Shown here: piece after piece, positions 1 to 11,323 of the stretch
How the letters are laid out: each line of letters opens with the position of its first letter
How positions within the stretch are numbered: the stretch's first letter is position 1
Source: Trileptium ribeirensis
Lineage: Eukaryota; Nematoda; Enoplea; Enoplida; Thoracostomopsidae
NCBI GenBank assembly: GCA_030248225.1
Contig: JASANE010012378.1
Location: 1-64,000, forward strand
DNA: 64,000 nucleotides
Direction: 5' to 3'
Notes under the pieces: model-generated
What the model was told of the DNA's origin: nothing
Databases searched by the model: none
What the model saw: only the letters and a program-made list of their open reading frames with translations
Made by a program: the position numbers and the translations under genes

Positions 1-177
1 GAAACCAAGCTGTAGCCAACAGAAATAAACCAAAACAGATCAAAATTTAAATTTGCAATCACAATGACTAGTGAGAAAATTACGAGTTAATGAGTGAAAA
101 AATTCCAATTTTACCAAGTTAGTTGAACGATTATTAAGACAACGCATGTCATTGAAAATTCAATTACAAATTTCACG

Positions 178-340
178 CTTGGATGAAATGCGACCACTTT
201 TGGATGAAACGAGGCTTAATTTGGATGAAACGCGACTCACGCTGGATGAAACGAGACCAAACAGAAAACGCCAACGAGTTTGCACTAAACTCAAACTGTA
301 AACAACCATATCTAATTTGGATGAAACGCGACTCACGCCT
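178..340. repeat. short irregular minisatellite (TGGATGAAACG core)
   Basis: The core TGGATGAAACGCGACTCAC or a close variant occurs five times, near 180, 200, 222, 243 and 319. The first four are spaced about 21 bases apart and the fifth follows after a gap. Short open frames across it on both strands are products of the repeat and I do not call them genes. Confidence 0.6.
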
Positions 341-1420
341 ATATACCACACCGCCACCAAAACACTATGTGAATATACTGTAACTGTCCAAAAATAATTT
401 GAAATTTATCTAACTGCACGCATTTTCTTTTAGTCAAAATTTCGTTTAGGCGAAGTCAATCGAAATTTCGTTTATACACTGGTCGATATTTCGATCGATT
501 ATTTTGCCGTTATTAATGAGTGAGCACGACGGTGGTCAATCCAATTTGCAAGTGTTTTAATCTGTTGCAGTAGATGTATGTGACTGTGTATTGTGCAGGA
601 ATTTCGCGTTATATCATTGATAAGACAAGGCTGAATTAATGGCAAAATCAGTCAAACAGCATGTTCGATTCGGAAAAATTAAACGTGCTAAACACGGTTT
701 TTGTTTATCAGCAGCAAAGGTGGTGATATGTAAATGCTAACAGATATTATGTTGCATTTCAGTGTTATCACTAGCAAATTACCGAACCTGCCGTTAACAA
801 TAAGACTTAATGGTCCAGTTTTGATCATAGAATATGCCTTACATGTATTTAATTTAGTAAAAAATGACATGAAATGTCAAATTTAAGGTAATAACCAAAA
901 ATATGCATTCAAAAATTAAAATACAGTAAATTAAAGTATCCGCTGTCGTATGGTAGCGAACCAATGGTTTATATTACATACCATTACTAGGCTTTATTAC
1001 GAATGATGTCAATAAAACCGTGGAAACAGGAATCTATTTGTCGTATTTTGTCGTGTAGATACTGTAAAAACAGAATGTAGTCAATTAAAGTAATCTTTGC
1101 TTATCGCCTTAAAAATAACTATTAATTACATGTCATACATTGTGCCTTGAATTATTTGTGTAGCCTGGTTTACGTACGCATTTTAAGTGTGAAAGTTCAT
1201 ACAATTATAACGTATCAATATCAAAACAATGTTTTATCGAGTTTGATGAGAGGTTTTCTCTTTTGTCTGGATTCTCAGATTCGTTCGTATAAAATTATAT
1301 TTGTAGTAGATTCGATTTTAACACATTATATGTAATGTGAATATACCGCATAATGTACGAATCGTCACATATATTTGCATCAAAAACAACACATGTGTTG
1401 AGCGTGACTAAACTCAAGCT
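341..1420. other. AT-rich intergenic DNA, no feature recognised
   Basis: I see no coding exon, RNA gene or clear repeat here. Open frames are 60-62 codons, AT-biased, and match nothing I know. Confidence 0.5.
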
Positions 1421-1812
1421 GACCAGGCTAACCATCCTATTTTGTGATCCCCGATGCGCAATCCACATCCATTGTTACAGAACAAATAGAATATTCGATT
1501 TGGTTAATTGCTAGCGCAGCTTTAGAGATTTGCATTCGGTTTAGGTCAGCTCAGTAACATTTTATGGCGTTGAAATAGGATTTAACTCTGTTCGCGAACA
1601 AATTTAATGTTATTGTGACGTCATAAACGGCACGTCCTTATGATTTATGAAATAGTGTTCGCGAATAAAACCCTTGTTAATTGGAATCCGACAAAATTGT
1701 GTTCGCGAATAAATTTGGTATTCACGAACAAAAACTAGCCTTTTCTGACCGACTAGAAAATGTTTATTGACCGAATTTCTTACAAAAAACAAAATAGGAT
1801 GGCCACTGGGTC
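1421..1812. mobile_element. MITE-like element with ~24-bp terminal inverted repeats
   Basis: The left end (1421-1445) reads GACC, a variable core, then CCATCCTATTTTGT. The right end (1789-1812) is the imperfect reverse complement, reading ACAAAATAGGATGG, a variable core, then GGTC. The body of about 390 bases has no coding capacity but contains the motif GTTCGCGAA followed by A-rich sequence several times in both orientations (near 1590, 1660, 1702 and 1722). This size and structure fit a non-autonomous DNA transposon. I could not define a convincing target-site duplication. Confidence 0.6.
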
Positions 1813-2219
1813 ATTTTAAGTATTGTTGCGCATTGTAAGAATTTGAATATATCTGTATGAAAAATAATAAATGTATTGTATAAATTTTATACATATTACT
1901 TGTATGAAATTAGATACATTTAATATTTGAATTTTCATGTAATATTGTGTTAAATATTTAATATATGAGCTTTTATAAACAACTGTATAAGATAAAATAC
2001 ACATGTATAAATGTATAAATTTATGTAAATGCATAAATGTTTATGCATCATTTATTGGAATTACTTTTTACAGTAATTTTCAATTTTATGATATGTTTCC
2101 TTTATACAGCTTGAAACTACAAACATATAGTTATTACACAAATGCCGTACAGCAACTTCAAACGATTGGGGATGCACCCTATCCGCTCCTAAAAAGACAT
2201 TGCCTTAGATAACCACGAA

Positions 2220-2371
2220 GCTGATCTTACAAGCTTATGGTGCGTCAAACTGGCATCGCGGTGCCCTGTGGACATCATCGCAGATATAGCTCAGTACCGA
2301 TTGCTTTGAAGACGACAAATTTGTACGGGGCAGACGCCGGCTGTCGGATGACGAGCTCAAGTCTTAAGCAA
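2220..2371 (+). other. coding-like island of uncertain status
   Basis: This short segment is clearly less AT-rich than its surroundings and ends in a good splice-donor sequence, CAA|GTAAGT, near 2371. No frame is open across all of it. Protein-like text moves between frames, with residues such as CPVDIIADIAQY in one and EDDKFVRGRRRLSDDELKS in another. It may be a decayed exon or a chance GC-richer patch. I do not recognise a family. Confidence 0.2.
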
Positions 2372-2798
2372 GTAAGTAACTCTATCCGTTTAACCCAAAA
2401 CCCAATAAAATTCTAATAAAATATTTTCGCTAGTATAGCATTCATTGGGCTTATTGTTTCACAAAACATTTATGAGTTAATGTGATATCGCAGAAGTATC
2501 AAACAAGCAACAAACCAATAATTTTACAATTGGGAATTATTTACTCAGAAATGAATAATTTTCGTCGAAAGATCGTCTATACCTACAGTTTGCATGTACT
2601 ATATTTTCAGAGTTTAGCTACTGCAACGTATCTTGAAACAATCCGTACAACTACAAAGAGACAAATTAAACATCGATCGAAACACCAATAAATAATTATA
2701 AAATTATTTTGATTGAAGTCAACGCGTCTACAATTCCGTAGTTAATGAAAGCGAGTAACATTTTCAGTGAGTACATAAGTTACTGAGTGAATTCTTAC

Positions 2799-2941
2799 GT
2801 ATTCTCCAGCACCCAATCGTTTTCGTTGGATATCACTGAGACCAAGTGGAGGCACTGTTTTGTCACGGTTTTCAATCGAAACACATCGATCAAGAAATAA
2901 AATACTGTCAACTGGCTTGAAACCGACGTCAGTATTTGTAC
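2799..2941 (-). CDS. putative internal exon, unidentified gene
   Basis: On the minus strand an open segment of 47 codons plus two bases sits between a canonical acceptor (pyrimidine-rich, ending TTTCAG, just above 2941) and a strong donor (TAC|GTAAGA, just below 2799). The encoded stretch contains PVDSILFLDRCVSIENRDK followed by TVPPLGLSDIQRKRLGAGEY. Its composition is ordinary for a soluble protein, with no membrane segment. I do not recognise the family. It cannot be the next exon after 4187-4544 unless that one is spliced before its stop codon, so it may belong to a different gene. Confidence 0.35.
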
Positions 2942-3399
2942 CTGAAACGTTTTGCGCGTTACATTCAGATAACAGGTTTAGCAAAGTAAGGAGTTTAATA
3001 CAACGCGTAATATATTTTTGCAGTGACGTCAATACTAACGAATGCAGTCAATACTAATAAATTACCAAACTTCAAAAACAATATGTAAATTAGTGACACC
3101 AGAAGTGGTCATTTTCTAGGTTCGGAAGATTGAAATGTGAAATATTGTTATTTCGAGATTTAGATTAATACTAAAGTATGAAGGCATATGGCTATTTTAT
3201 ATTTCATAGCAGTAGGCCCTAAATTTTTATCTTTTTTGCGTAAACACTGTTTTCTAATCCAAGTGTAATGATTGAAAGTCATATAATTTGCAAATTTATA
3301 TGTGCCTAGCCTACAGTACTGACCATAAACGACTGTCACGTTGTGAACGACCAATCATCAAAGAACAGAAATCAAAAAATCTTCCTATCTGCAAATAAG

Positions 3400-3537
3400 T
3401 TTCAAATAGCTTTCAAACAAATTGTTAAAAATAGCGCTAACATTTTTAACACCTTTCCAACAAAATTTTAAGTTTTTCGAAGGAACATCGAGCAAACATT
3501 GCACAAACAGAACTCATTTCTGGAAAATACAGCAACT
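3400..3537. repeat. diverged copy of the GCCAGAAATGAGT MITE family
   Basis: The right end contains AACTCATTTCTGG, matching the terminal repeat of the better copies at 61261-61498 and 57106-57282. It is preceded by AT-rich text with TTTCAAACAAATT and a TTTTTCGAA motif typical of the family body. The left end is not clear. Confidence 0.45.
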
Positions 3538-4186
3538 TGTATAAATCTACTCGTGATGGTTTAATGAACTGGATCGCATTGAAGTTGCAGTTCAGTTAGA
3601 AAGTCAGGTTGAAATTGATATCGGATTTTGTTTGTACCTATACATAAATCGTAGTTGTCTCCATTCATATTAAACATCATTCGAAATCATAGACAATAAG
3701 CCCAACCTCATAAGTAAAAATATTGGTTGTGAAATTTGAGAGCACAGTACTAACTGTGATCGTTGCAGATTATAGCTATAAGACTAAGACCACTCCGCAA
3801 AATAAAAAAATTGGGCTGGCCTCTACCGGTATCTACATATGATCGACAGAAGCACAAGGATTGCGGTTGTGTTAAAATGTTAACAGGCTAAAGTTCGCAT
3901 CTTCTCGTTCATTCAGCTACAAAATTAACGCAAATTCAGTATTGTTATGCTCCTACTAGATCGCATTTCTAAGTACAGTTAATATCCGACAGAAACGACT
4001 GATAATCGCTCGACTGTCGATGGTGTTCGCTCGCTGTACGGTAATATTGCACGCACGCGAATCATAGATGACAGCCATTTCTAGCGCGTACTGCATATAA
4101 CTGAATGTAGTCAAGACTTACTAATGATGGTATCTACATAATCGTCTGAGAGCGCAGTACGGATTAATGACTCCGGATATTGTCCG

Positions 4187-4544
4187 TTAAGCGCCAAATA
4201 CAAAAGGATTACTGGCAACCATTCCGGGAAATTTGCGATACTGCTGTGCACTCTCAGCATTGTGTGTTAAATATTGTTCCAACGTTGCCGGAAAAGAAGG
4301 AATAGTATTTCGATATGCTTGGACGCCGATAGCATTTGCAAAAAGATAGCTTAGACACAGACCGATTTCCTTGATACGGATCTCCTGTGGACCAACTGGT
4401 GCTAAATCGACATCATTGTGATTTTTGTCACCGTCTTCAGCCGAACCCGCAACAGCCTTACCATCAGCATCACCATCGTTAGCATGGTAAAAATAATCGC
4501 TGTTTTGATACGATGAAACATCAGATCGAGACTGCTCCGACTGA
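4187..4544 (-). CDS. putative terminal exon, unidentified gene
   Basis: An acceptor, GTTGCTTCAG, directly above 4544 opens a frame of about 118 codons that ends at a stop at 4187. The segment starts SEQSRSDVSSYQNSDYF, passes through an acidic, low-complexity, Asp-rich stretch, and then has a more ordered part containing IRIKEIGLCLSYLFANAIG and a C-terminus ending NPFVFGA. It is GC-richer than the flanking DNA, as real exons here are. I see no known domain. The next exon upstream would lie above 4.55 kb, where a repeat array and a retroelement now occupy the sequence, so the gene may be interrupted by them or may have a very long intron. Confidence 0.4.
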
Positions 4545-4689
4545 AGCAACTATATATCGCATAAAGTATAAACTAATAGTTGTAAAGACGTACAATTAAT
4601 ATAACAACAGAAGCTGTGTTAATCTACCATGTACGCAGCGAGCAGTATCACTGCGAGCCAGATAAGTTTATAGTCACAACTGCGGTTAA

Positions 4690-5935
4690 ACGAATTACCT
4701 CATGAGTTTCGGAAGCCTCGCAAGCTTTTTTGATCATAGACGTGGCAAATTACAGCATTATATTGAAAATCCATAAAATCATGCATTAGTTCAAAGGGAA
4801 GATACAGGGTCCAAGGTATTAAGCACTATGTCGAAGAGTACATCGGTTACGGATATATAGCAATAAATCGCTGAATCGTTTTCATTAACACCAAAACCCT
4901 TATAATCTCACAAGCAACAAATTATAGCATTGAATTGAAAACCACGAAATCATGCATAGTTCAAAGGGAGTGGTTCCTAGGAATTACAGTACCATGCCAA
5001 GAACACCACATCGGTAATATATATGTTCAAATTAATCACGCCATAGTTTTGGGCAACGTAGGGAACCCTTATAGTCATACATAGACGCAGCAAATTGCAG
5101 CATTAGATTGAAAATTACGAAATCATGAACGGTGCAAGAGTGGGGGATGGGTGCCAGCGGATACAGTGTTATTTTAAGAAGGGTGCGTCGGTAATAGAGA
5201 TGTTCAAATACTTCAGCGTTTTAGCTACCTCGAAAACCTTTATAATCGTAGATGCTACAAGCTATACATTAGATTGCGACCACCGAATCATGTACGGTTC
5301 AAGAGGAGTTCTAATGGATATGCTACAATACCAAAAGTCTACATCGGTTACAGATATATTCAAATGAGTTACTGTGTCGCTTTCAGGATCCTCAAGAAGC
5401 TTAATAATCACGGATGCAACGATTTATAACATTGCTTTGAAAACCACAAAATCATGCATGGTTTATGGGGCAATGTTGCCAGAAGATAAAGTACTACTCT
5501 AAAAATTCCACATCGGTCAAGATACAGCCAAATAAATCATCCCATCGTTTTCAGCACCCACGCAACCCTTATAACCATAGATGCAACAAGTTATAACGTC
5601 AGATTGAGAAAACCTAAATCATGCATGGCTCAGAGGGTCCCATGGGATACGGTAGCAATCCAAAGGACCACACCTGTCACCGATACGTTCAAATGAACCA
5701 CTTCATCGTTCTCGAGGTCCTTGGAAACCTTTACCATAGCAAGTACAACAAAATACAGCACTGGATTGACAATCACGAAATCAGCATTGTTCCGTGGAAA
5801 GGATTCCTGGGGATACAGATGCGTTACAAAAAGGGTACATCGGTAGCAGATACATTCAAATCAATAAAGGCATCGTTTCAAGAAACCTTCAAACCCTTTA
5901 TAGTATTATGTGCTTTATAGTACCACGTAATGCTT
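4690..5935 (+). repeat. satellite-like array of ~167-bp units (array 1)
   Basis: About seven diverged units are marked by a block like GCAACAAATTATAGCATTG followed by GAAAACCACGAAATCATGCAT, starting near 4745, 4914, 5086, 5249, 5417, 5583 and 5743. Each unit also carries a segment like CATCGGTCACAGATAC and another like TTCAGCATCCTCGAAAACC. The same unit forms a second array at 54.93-55.79 kb in the same orientation. The two arrays end in the same way: CTTTATAGT, then a CACGTAATGCTTATTAACGA-type sequence and an AT-rich tail. That shared end suggests repeats inside a mobile element. Open frames in the array are repeat products. Confidence 0.75.
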
Positions 5936-6159
5936 ATTAACGACTATATTAAATATATGAAATACAAAAAAAAAACAAAATAGGTCCTCAGAGCTGGAAA
6001 TGGGGAAATGGAAATTCTGCTCCGTCCCGTTATCTATTGGCCTCGTCCCACACCACGTCTTATTAAATACCTATTAAATAACAACAGACGCTGTTAAATG
6101 GTGCAGATATAAATGCACTATCAGTTTAATGTTTTTCAACACTGATTCTATAGCAGCTG

Positions 6160-7149
6160 ATTAGTGATGCGCAACGGCCGTGATAGCCGTCAGCAGGCCG
6201 TTAATGTCTGCAAATCCGTCGGCCGTCCGATTTTGGAATAGGCTACGGGGTCTGTCCCTATCGACGAATAATCTGACATTTATGCTTAGTGTATATATAC
6301 ATGTCATAAAGAATATTAGATTTAAATATTGATAGGACGCAGGACCGTAACCAAAAACTCTGCCCCGCTTGGCTACGTCCTTGATTAGCCGGGTACCACA
6401 GGGTACCCATTCATTGAAGATATATATATCTATATAACAAATATATAAATAACAATATACATATGAAACATATATACTTCCAAAATACGAGTACACTCAA
6501 AATTGTTCGAAAATGAAACATGCAGTGAACGTTCCAACGAAAATAAACGCCTCAAACGAAAAAATAACCACAAAAAGAAGGAAAAAGAAGAACAACACCA
6601 AAACCAGCCGGTTAAAAAAATCCACGCTGAATCTACCAAAACAACCCCCGCTCCAGGGTTATGGGGGCGGGGGGGGGAAGGGGGGGGTCCCCCTCCAAGG
6701 GTCGCAACCCACCAAGCCCACCACCCCACCCCCCACCCCACGAGTCCCCACCCCCCCCCCCCCCCCCCCGGGCCAAGTTTAACGTACTTTTACGTTATTA
6801 CGATACCGAGCCTCAATCTGGGCTCGTGGGTCCGCTAAAATAATGCTGGTGCACAGTCTGACAAAGAGCAATAAAAACAAAGACTGTTGCAGGCTCTTTC
6901 AGAGCGAGCTTAAAAATAAAAAGAACATTTACGATCTGGTATTTTCAGAGAACTACAAGCTTCGAAATATTTTATATTTTTCTAAAAAAACTTCTTCTTC
7001 AGACAAGCATAAGCAACCTTCCTCAACCTTTCTAGCCCAACAACGTTCGCCCGATATCTCAAAAATTCCAGAACGAAAAAAGATAAATTTCAGAACACGC
7101 CGCCTTCGTCAAAACAATGTAAAAACGCCGTTTGCAACTCGGAACATCG
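6160..7149 (-). other. 3' non-coding part of element 1 with G-run; LTR candidate
   Basis: Downstream of the accessory ORF on the minus strand lies non-coding DNA containing a run of 20 G (C on plus, 6751-6770) followed by TGGGGACTCG, and further G-rich sequence to about 6661. A G-rich purine tract followed by TG would suit a polypurine tract and LTR start, but no second LTR copy is available for comparison. The GC-rich stretch 6163-6400 may be the rest of the LTR or flanking DNA. Proline- and glycine-rich frames at 6503-6843 are simple-sequence artefacts. Confidence 0.35.
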
Positions 7150-8178
7150 CTACAGATTCCTCCCCTTTCCGGATAGCACATTAATGTCCTTCAACCCAGC
7201 CGACGTAGAAGATTGCTGTGTCATGGCAATCACCCACTCATCGACGTCCTCCAGTAAAATAGCTGATCCCCCTGCTTCGCTACTCCCGTGGCACATTTCC
7301 ACTTGAATTTCATTATCGCACACGTAAGTACGAGTATTTCTCGCATCCAGTCCTCGCAGCCACTCCGGAACGGGCCGTCCCTCCTCTACACACTTGCGTC
7401 TGACTTTTGAAGCATGTTCAGCGTTGTGCTTACGCCGAGAAATATTACCACGATGACGACGCCTAGTGTAATCATCAAACGCGTTTCCACCGCCTGATCT
7501 GGATACGAAACTATATTGCTTAACTGGTAACCCGGCTGAACCAATTCCCGCTCGCCCAACGCCGAGGTGAACAGCATTGGCGCCGGTTACCACCCGCGCC
7601 GCCTTTCGTGGTATTTTCTTACCTGCGACGCCCTGCTTTTTGAACTGAAATCCACATAACCCACCGGATTCTCGCCATGTCTCGTAAGCGGATTTTACTT
7701 CCAAATTATTCCAATTTACCGGCTTTGATTTACGATTATTGTTGACCGCCAACTCCTTAGGCCTATCCACCGCGATTGCCACGCTACGTAGCGGCTTTGC
7801 CATATCGCCAGCCAGAGGAAAGCGATCATATCCCACGGCCATAGCCAATTCTGGGCTCCGTGGTACAACAGCCTTATCCAGCTTCGGAATACGATAATGG
7901 CTTAGACTTCCACCTACCGGCTTGCGGTCGTTTGAAGAACGATGTACTTCCGCAACCGGGCACTCAACATTAACTTCCAACTTGACACAGTAATTATTCA
8001 GCCTCACCGTGAAATGGGCCGCAGCCCCATATTGAGGGCCGGTTATTATCATCGAATTAAAAACACTGCGAACTATCGCATCCTTCTTATCGGTTGCGCT
8101 TTGCTCCATCTCCGAGTAGTCAGAATAATCTAATACAGGTTCGTCTGGTTCCGATATATCTTCATACATAGATTCCAT
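7150..8178 (-). CDS. element 1 accessory ORF downstream of integrase, function unknown
   Basis: The first ATG of this open frame is at 8178, giving about 342 residues. The protein begins with an acidic, tyrosine-containing region (MESMYEDISEPDEPVLDYSD). It has a middle with several basic patches, including KKIPRKAARVV and RRRHRGNISRRKHNAEHASK, and a C-terminal part with PVPEWLRGLDARNTRTYVC. I see no membrane segment and recognise no domain. The frame is the same as the integrase tail that stops at 8272, so it could be the end of the polyprotein. A splice-acceptor-like TATTTCAG lies between them and would also allow a separate spliced message. It occupies the place where env normally lies in gypsy-type retroviruses, but it does not look like a glycoprotein. 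It is intact, unlike most of element 1. Confidence 0.6.
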   Translation of the reverse strand: MESMYEDISEPDEPVLDYSDYSEMEQSATDKKDAIVRSVFNSMIITGPQYGAAAHFTVRLNNYCVKLEVNVECPVAEVHRSSNDRKPVGGSLSHYRIPKLDKAVVPRSPELAMAVGYDRFPLAGDMAKPLRSVAIAVDRPKELAVNNNRKSKPVNWNNLEVKSAYETWRESGGLCGFQFKKQGVAGKKIPRKAARVVTGANAVHLGVGRAGIGSAGLPVKQYSFVSRSGGGNAFDDYTRRRHRGNISRRKHNAEHASKVRRKCVEEGRPVPEWLRGLDARNTRTYVCDNEIQVEMCHGSSEAGGSAILLEDVDEWVIAMTQQSSTSAGLKDINVLSGKGRNL

Positions 8179-8271
8179 TGTTAAATGCAAATTTTTAGTT
8201 ACGTATTTATTGCAAACAGGCTTTGAAATCAAGTCATCTGAAATATCAATAGCACTAATGTCACCAACATT

Positions 8272-9600
8272 TCACGCATTACACGGTCGAGGTCTCAAGT
8301 TATATGAATGACTAGGTTCGGCACCGTTAATCGTACTATCAGCAGTGTCCTTAATACCATCTTCGTCATCCAACAAAACATCTTTCTCGCCCGACCCTTG
8401 AGCAAAATTAGGGGCAAGTTTTAGCCTGCGAACATTTACTCGTTTCAACTGTCGCAACGAACAATTGGTGTTCCTCCGGCACAGCGTAATGAAAGCCCCT
8501 GTTGCATCCAATGTTACCTGTAACACCCTATAAGGACCACGCCAGAGTCGAGCAAATTTTCGCGTTTTCCGCGGGCAACTCGTGGAACGTATAAATACAC
8601 GCGGTCCCCCTCCAATACAACTTTACCTTTTTTAATGTTGGCATCATGAACTTGCTTTTGCTTTTGCTGAGATTTTCCTAGCGTCTGCTCAGCCAGTTCC
8701 CAAGCCGCCGACAGTTTGTTGGCTACTTCGAATGCATAATCATCCGGTGACAAATTTGGCACCTCTGCTCTAAGAGTAGTGTCTAAGGGCAATACTGGAC
8801 CTCGTCCAAAGTTTAAATAAAACGGTGTCTCACCAGTCGACTCATGGGGGCTACTGCAGTAAGCGAAAGATACGAAGGGCAACAGCGTATCCCATTCAGT
8901 TAGGCCAGAATTTATGTATATACTGATCGTGGCCTCCATGGTTCTATTAAACCGCTCGACCAGCCCATTTCCAGCCGGGTGGTAAGCCGTCGTTTGCAGT
9001 TTACGAATTCCCAGCAGCCGGCAGACATTCTGAAGCAACTCAGAAGTATAATTGGCACCTTGATCACTCATCAGGTTGTAGGGAACTCCAAACTGACAGA
9101 CTATGCGCTCCACGAAAATTCGTGCCACACGGATAGCTTTCATATCAGGCATTGGGTAACATGTAACCCACTTTGTAAATGAATCCATGAAAACAATTAT
9201 ATATTGATTTCCACGTGTGTTCTAGGCAATGGACCTACTATATCAGTGGAAACTTGATACCAGGGGCCCACGCAGGGTATCGGATGTAGCCCAGGTATTA
9301 TTTTTACTGTGGGGTTCTTCCTAGCCAAACAGGATGAACAAGAAGCACACCATTGCAGCACGTCATTTCTTACACTCGGCGAATAATAACGATGTAAAAT
9401 TTTTCCTAGGGTTTTCGCACCCCGAAATGGCCACCTAAAAGATGATCATGGCAGGCCGTGAAAACTTGCCTACGGAGACAATGTGGTACTACAAGTTGCT
9501 GTCGATTTCCTGCATTGCGCCAAAGCTGCCCACTACGTAGATAATAAGTATTACCTTGCATATCCTCAGTTTCTGAGTTTTGTAGGTCCACATCTTGTAT
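8272..9600 (-). pseudogene. element 1 integrase, frameshifted
   Basis: The integrase integrates the element's cDNA into host DNA. The zinc-binding part comes first: CHDHLLGGHFG near 9430 and, after a frameshift, CASCSSC near 9350. The catalytic core is clean from the ATG at 9188, with the first acid upstream in STDIVGPLPR, the second as D42 in SDQGANY and the glutamate as E78 in GNGLVERFNRT, which gives the D(35)E spacing of retroviral-type integrases. A frameshift near 8520 separates the C-terminal segment (8526-8272), where a GPY-like start and VRRLKLAPNF lead to an end with YNLRPRP, a motif common at the end of gypsy pol. At least two frameshifts disable it. Confidence 0.85.
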
Positions 9601-9685
9601 AATTTTAGCCAGCTCAGATCACCCTCCTGGCTTTCATGTAAATTTAACGATCCGCTACCGTCACTGCCCTCGAGAACAAGACGGG

Positions 9686-10330
9686 TTAACAACACATTCT
9701 TCGACGTTTCAGATGCATCGCGCAGCATATCAGTGCATATTTTACACTGCTGTGGACAATTTTCAAGCCTTCCAAATCAGCGACACCTGGTGGTCGCCGA
9801 GACAATGCATCATCGTTTCCATTTTGTTTACCGGGCATGTGTAAAATAGCCATGTCATACTCTTGCAGCGTTAGACTCCACCGACAAAGTCGCCCATGTG
9901 GGTCTTTTACGGCTAGGAGCCACCTTAGTGGTTGATGGTCCGTAATCACAAAGAACTTCGGACCATACAAATACGGTCGGAATAACCGTATGGCCCATAC
10001 CACTGCAAGCATCTTCTTTTCTATCGTTGCGTAGCGTTTCTCAGACTTGTTTAAAACACGACTAGCGTAATAAACAGGTCTATCTCTACCGTTGCCATCA
10101 CATTAGCTCAATACCGCGCCTATAGCCCCATCACTAGCATCTGTTTGCACCAGGAACGGTAATGAAAAATCGGGGTAGGTTAAAACTGGTGCTGTACTAA
10201 GCGCCAATTTTAATTTTTCAAAGGCACTTTGACAATCGGCGCCCCATTGAAATTTACGTTTCCCGCCACACAAAGCATGCAGGGGTGCTGCTATTCTTGC
10301 GTAGTTCTTAACAAACGACCGATAGTAGCC
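9686..10330 (-). pseudogene. element 1 RNase H domain
   Basis: This domain degrades the RNA strand during reverse transcription. In one frame I read QTDASDGAIGAVLS with the first catalytic aspartate, a TAA stop just after it (near 10107), then a YATIEKKMLAVVWAI segment with the glutamate and a FFVITDHQPLRWLL segment with the next aspartate, followed by MPGKQNGNDDALSRRP. It follows RT directly after a frameshift near 10333 and leads into a linker before integrase. Confidence 0.85.
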
Positions 10331-10332
10331 GG

Positions 10333-11145
10333 CTAGTCAAAGAAAAGACTACTTCCCTGTCGGACGTTGGCACCGGCCAGGTAAGAACTTTTTCCACTTT
10401 TGAGCACTGCGGAAAAAATCCATCTGACGAGATGACATGACCCAAAATGGCACAGAACAGCGGCCGAACTGACATTTTTCAGTTTTAGCTTCAAACCAGC
10501 TGCTCGGAGCCGGTCCAGAACCAGACGCAAACGCAGTAACAACTGTTGCGCGTCCGCACCCGTTATTAATATGTCGTCCAAATAGACAAGACATATTTTC
10601 CAGTCAAGTCCAGATAAAACAGGTTCCATCAAGCACTGAAATGTAGCGGGCGCATTACAAAGGCCGAAGGGCATTTTCTGGTACTGGTATAGTCCTTCGT
10701 GCGAGATGAAGGACGTCTTATGCCTGCTGTCTTTATCAACAGGGATTTGATGATAACCGCTTTGCATGTCAAGTGTGCAAAAAGACTTAGCCTTTCCCAA
10801 TGACCCAATGACATCGCCTATGCGCTTCAATGGATAACTATCCTTGCGCGTCACTGCATTTAACTTACGATAGTCAACACAGAAACGCCAAGTACCATCA
10901 CTTTTCTTAACCAAAACGATGGGCGATGCCCATTCGCTGGCAGAGGGTTCGATTATACCACATTTCAACATATCGTCGATTTTCTGCTTTACAACCGGAC
11001 GTAATGTAACCGCCGTACGGTATGGTGCTTGCCGCACTGGCACCACACCTTGTGTGTCAATTTCGTGTCGAACGCGATTGGCGCAGCCAAGTTCATGATC
11101 GCCCGCCGCGAAAACATCTTCGTATTCAGTCAAGAGAGCTTTCAA
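10333..11145 (-). CDS. element 1 reverse transcriptase (fragment)
   Basis: The RT copies the element RNA into DNA. The fragment carries the usual blocks in order: SEWASPIVLVKKSDGT and RFCVDYRKLN around residues 70-96, LDMQSGYHQIPV at 125-136, MPFGLCNAPATFQ at 158-170, and the catalytic box YLDD at 188-191. From about residue 215 the reading moves out of frame, and the expected GLKLKLKKCQF-type segment continues in another frame at 10594-10349. The upstream link to protease is also frameshifted, in the 11150-11320 interval. A gypsy-type RT is the only reasonable reading. Confidence 0.9.
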   Translation of the reverse strand: MKALLTEYEDVFAAGDHELGCANRVRHEIDTQGVVPVRQAPYRTAVTLRPVVKQKIDDMLKCGIIEPSASEWASPIVLVKKSDGTWRFCVDYRKLNAVTRKDSYPLKRIGDVIGSLGKAKSFCTLDMQSGYHQIPVDKDSRHKTSFISHEGLYQYQKMPFGLCNAPATFQCLMEPVLSGLDWKICLVYLDDILITGADAQQLLLRLRLVLDRLRAAGLKLKLKNVSSAAVLCHFGSCHLVRWIFSAVLKSGKSSYLAGANVRQGSSLFFD

Positions 11146-11323
11146 ACTTTGTAGTCTGTCTCGTCGAGACTACATTGAGACAAGTCAAGATCGTTAAACT
11201 TTATATGCTCAACCAGTGTTCCAGGAATAATTTCACATGCTTCACTTGTTACAGTACACGACGCGTGTTGCTCACTATTATGTCGAATTTGGTTCTCCGT
11301 TAGAACGGTCTCTCGCCCTCAAT

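Noticed and set aside
6503..6843. Open frames of 60-111 codons rich in Pro, Gly or Lys
   Set aside because: They cross the C/G homopolymer and simple-sequence tract in three frames at once, so they reflect composition.
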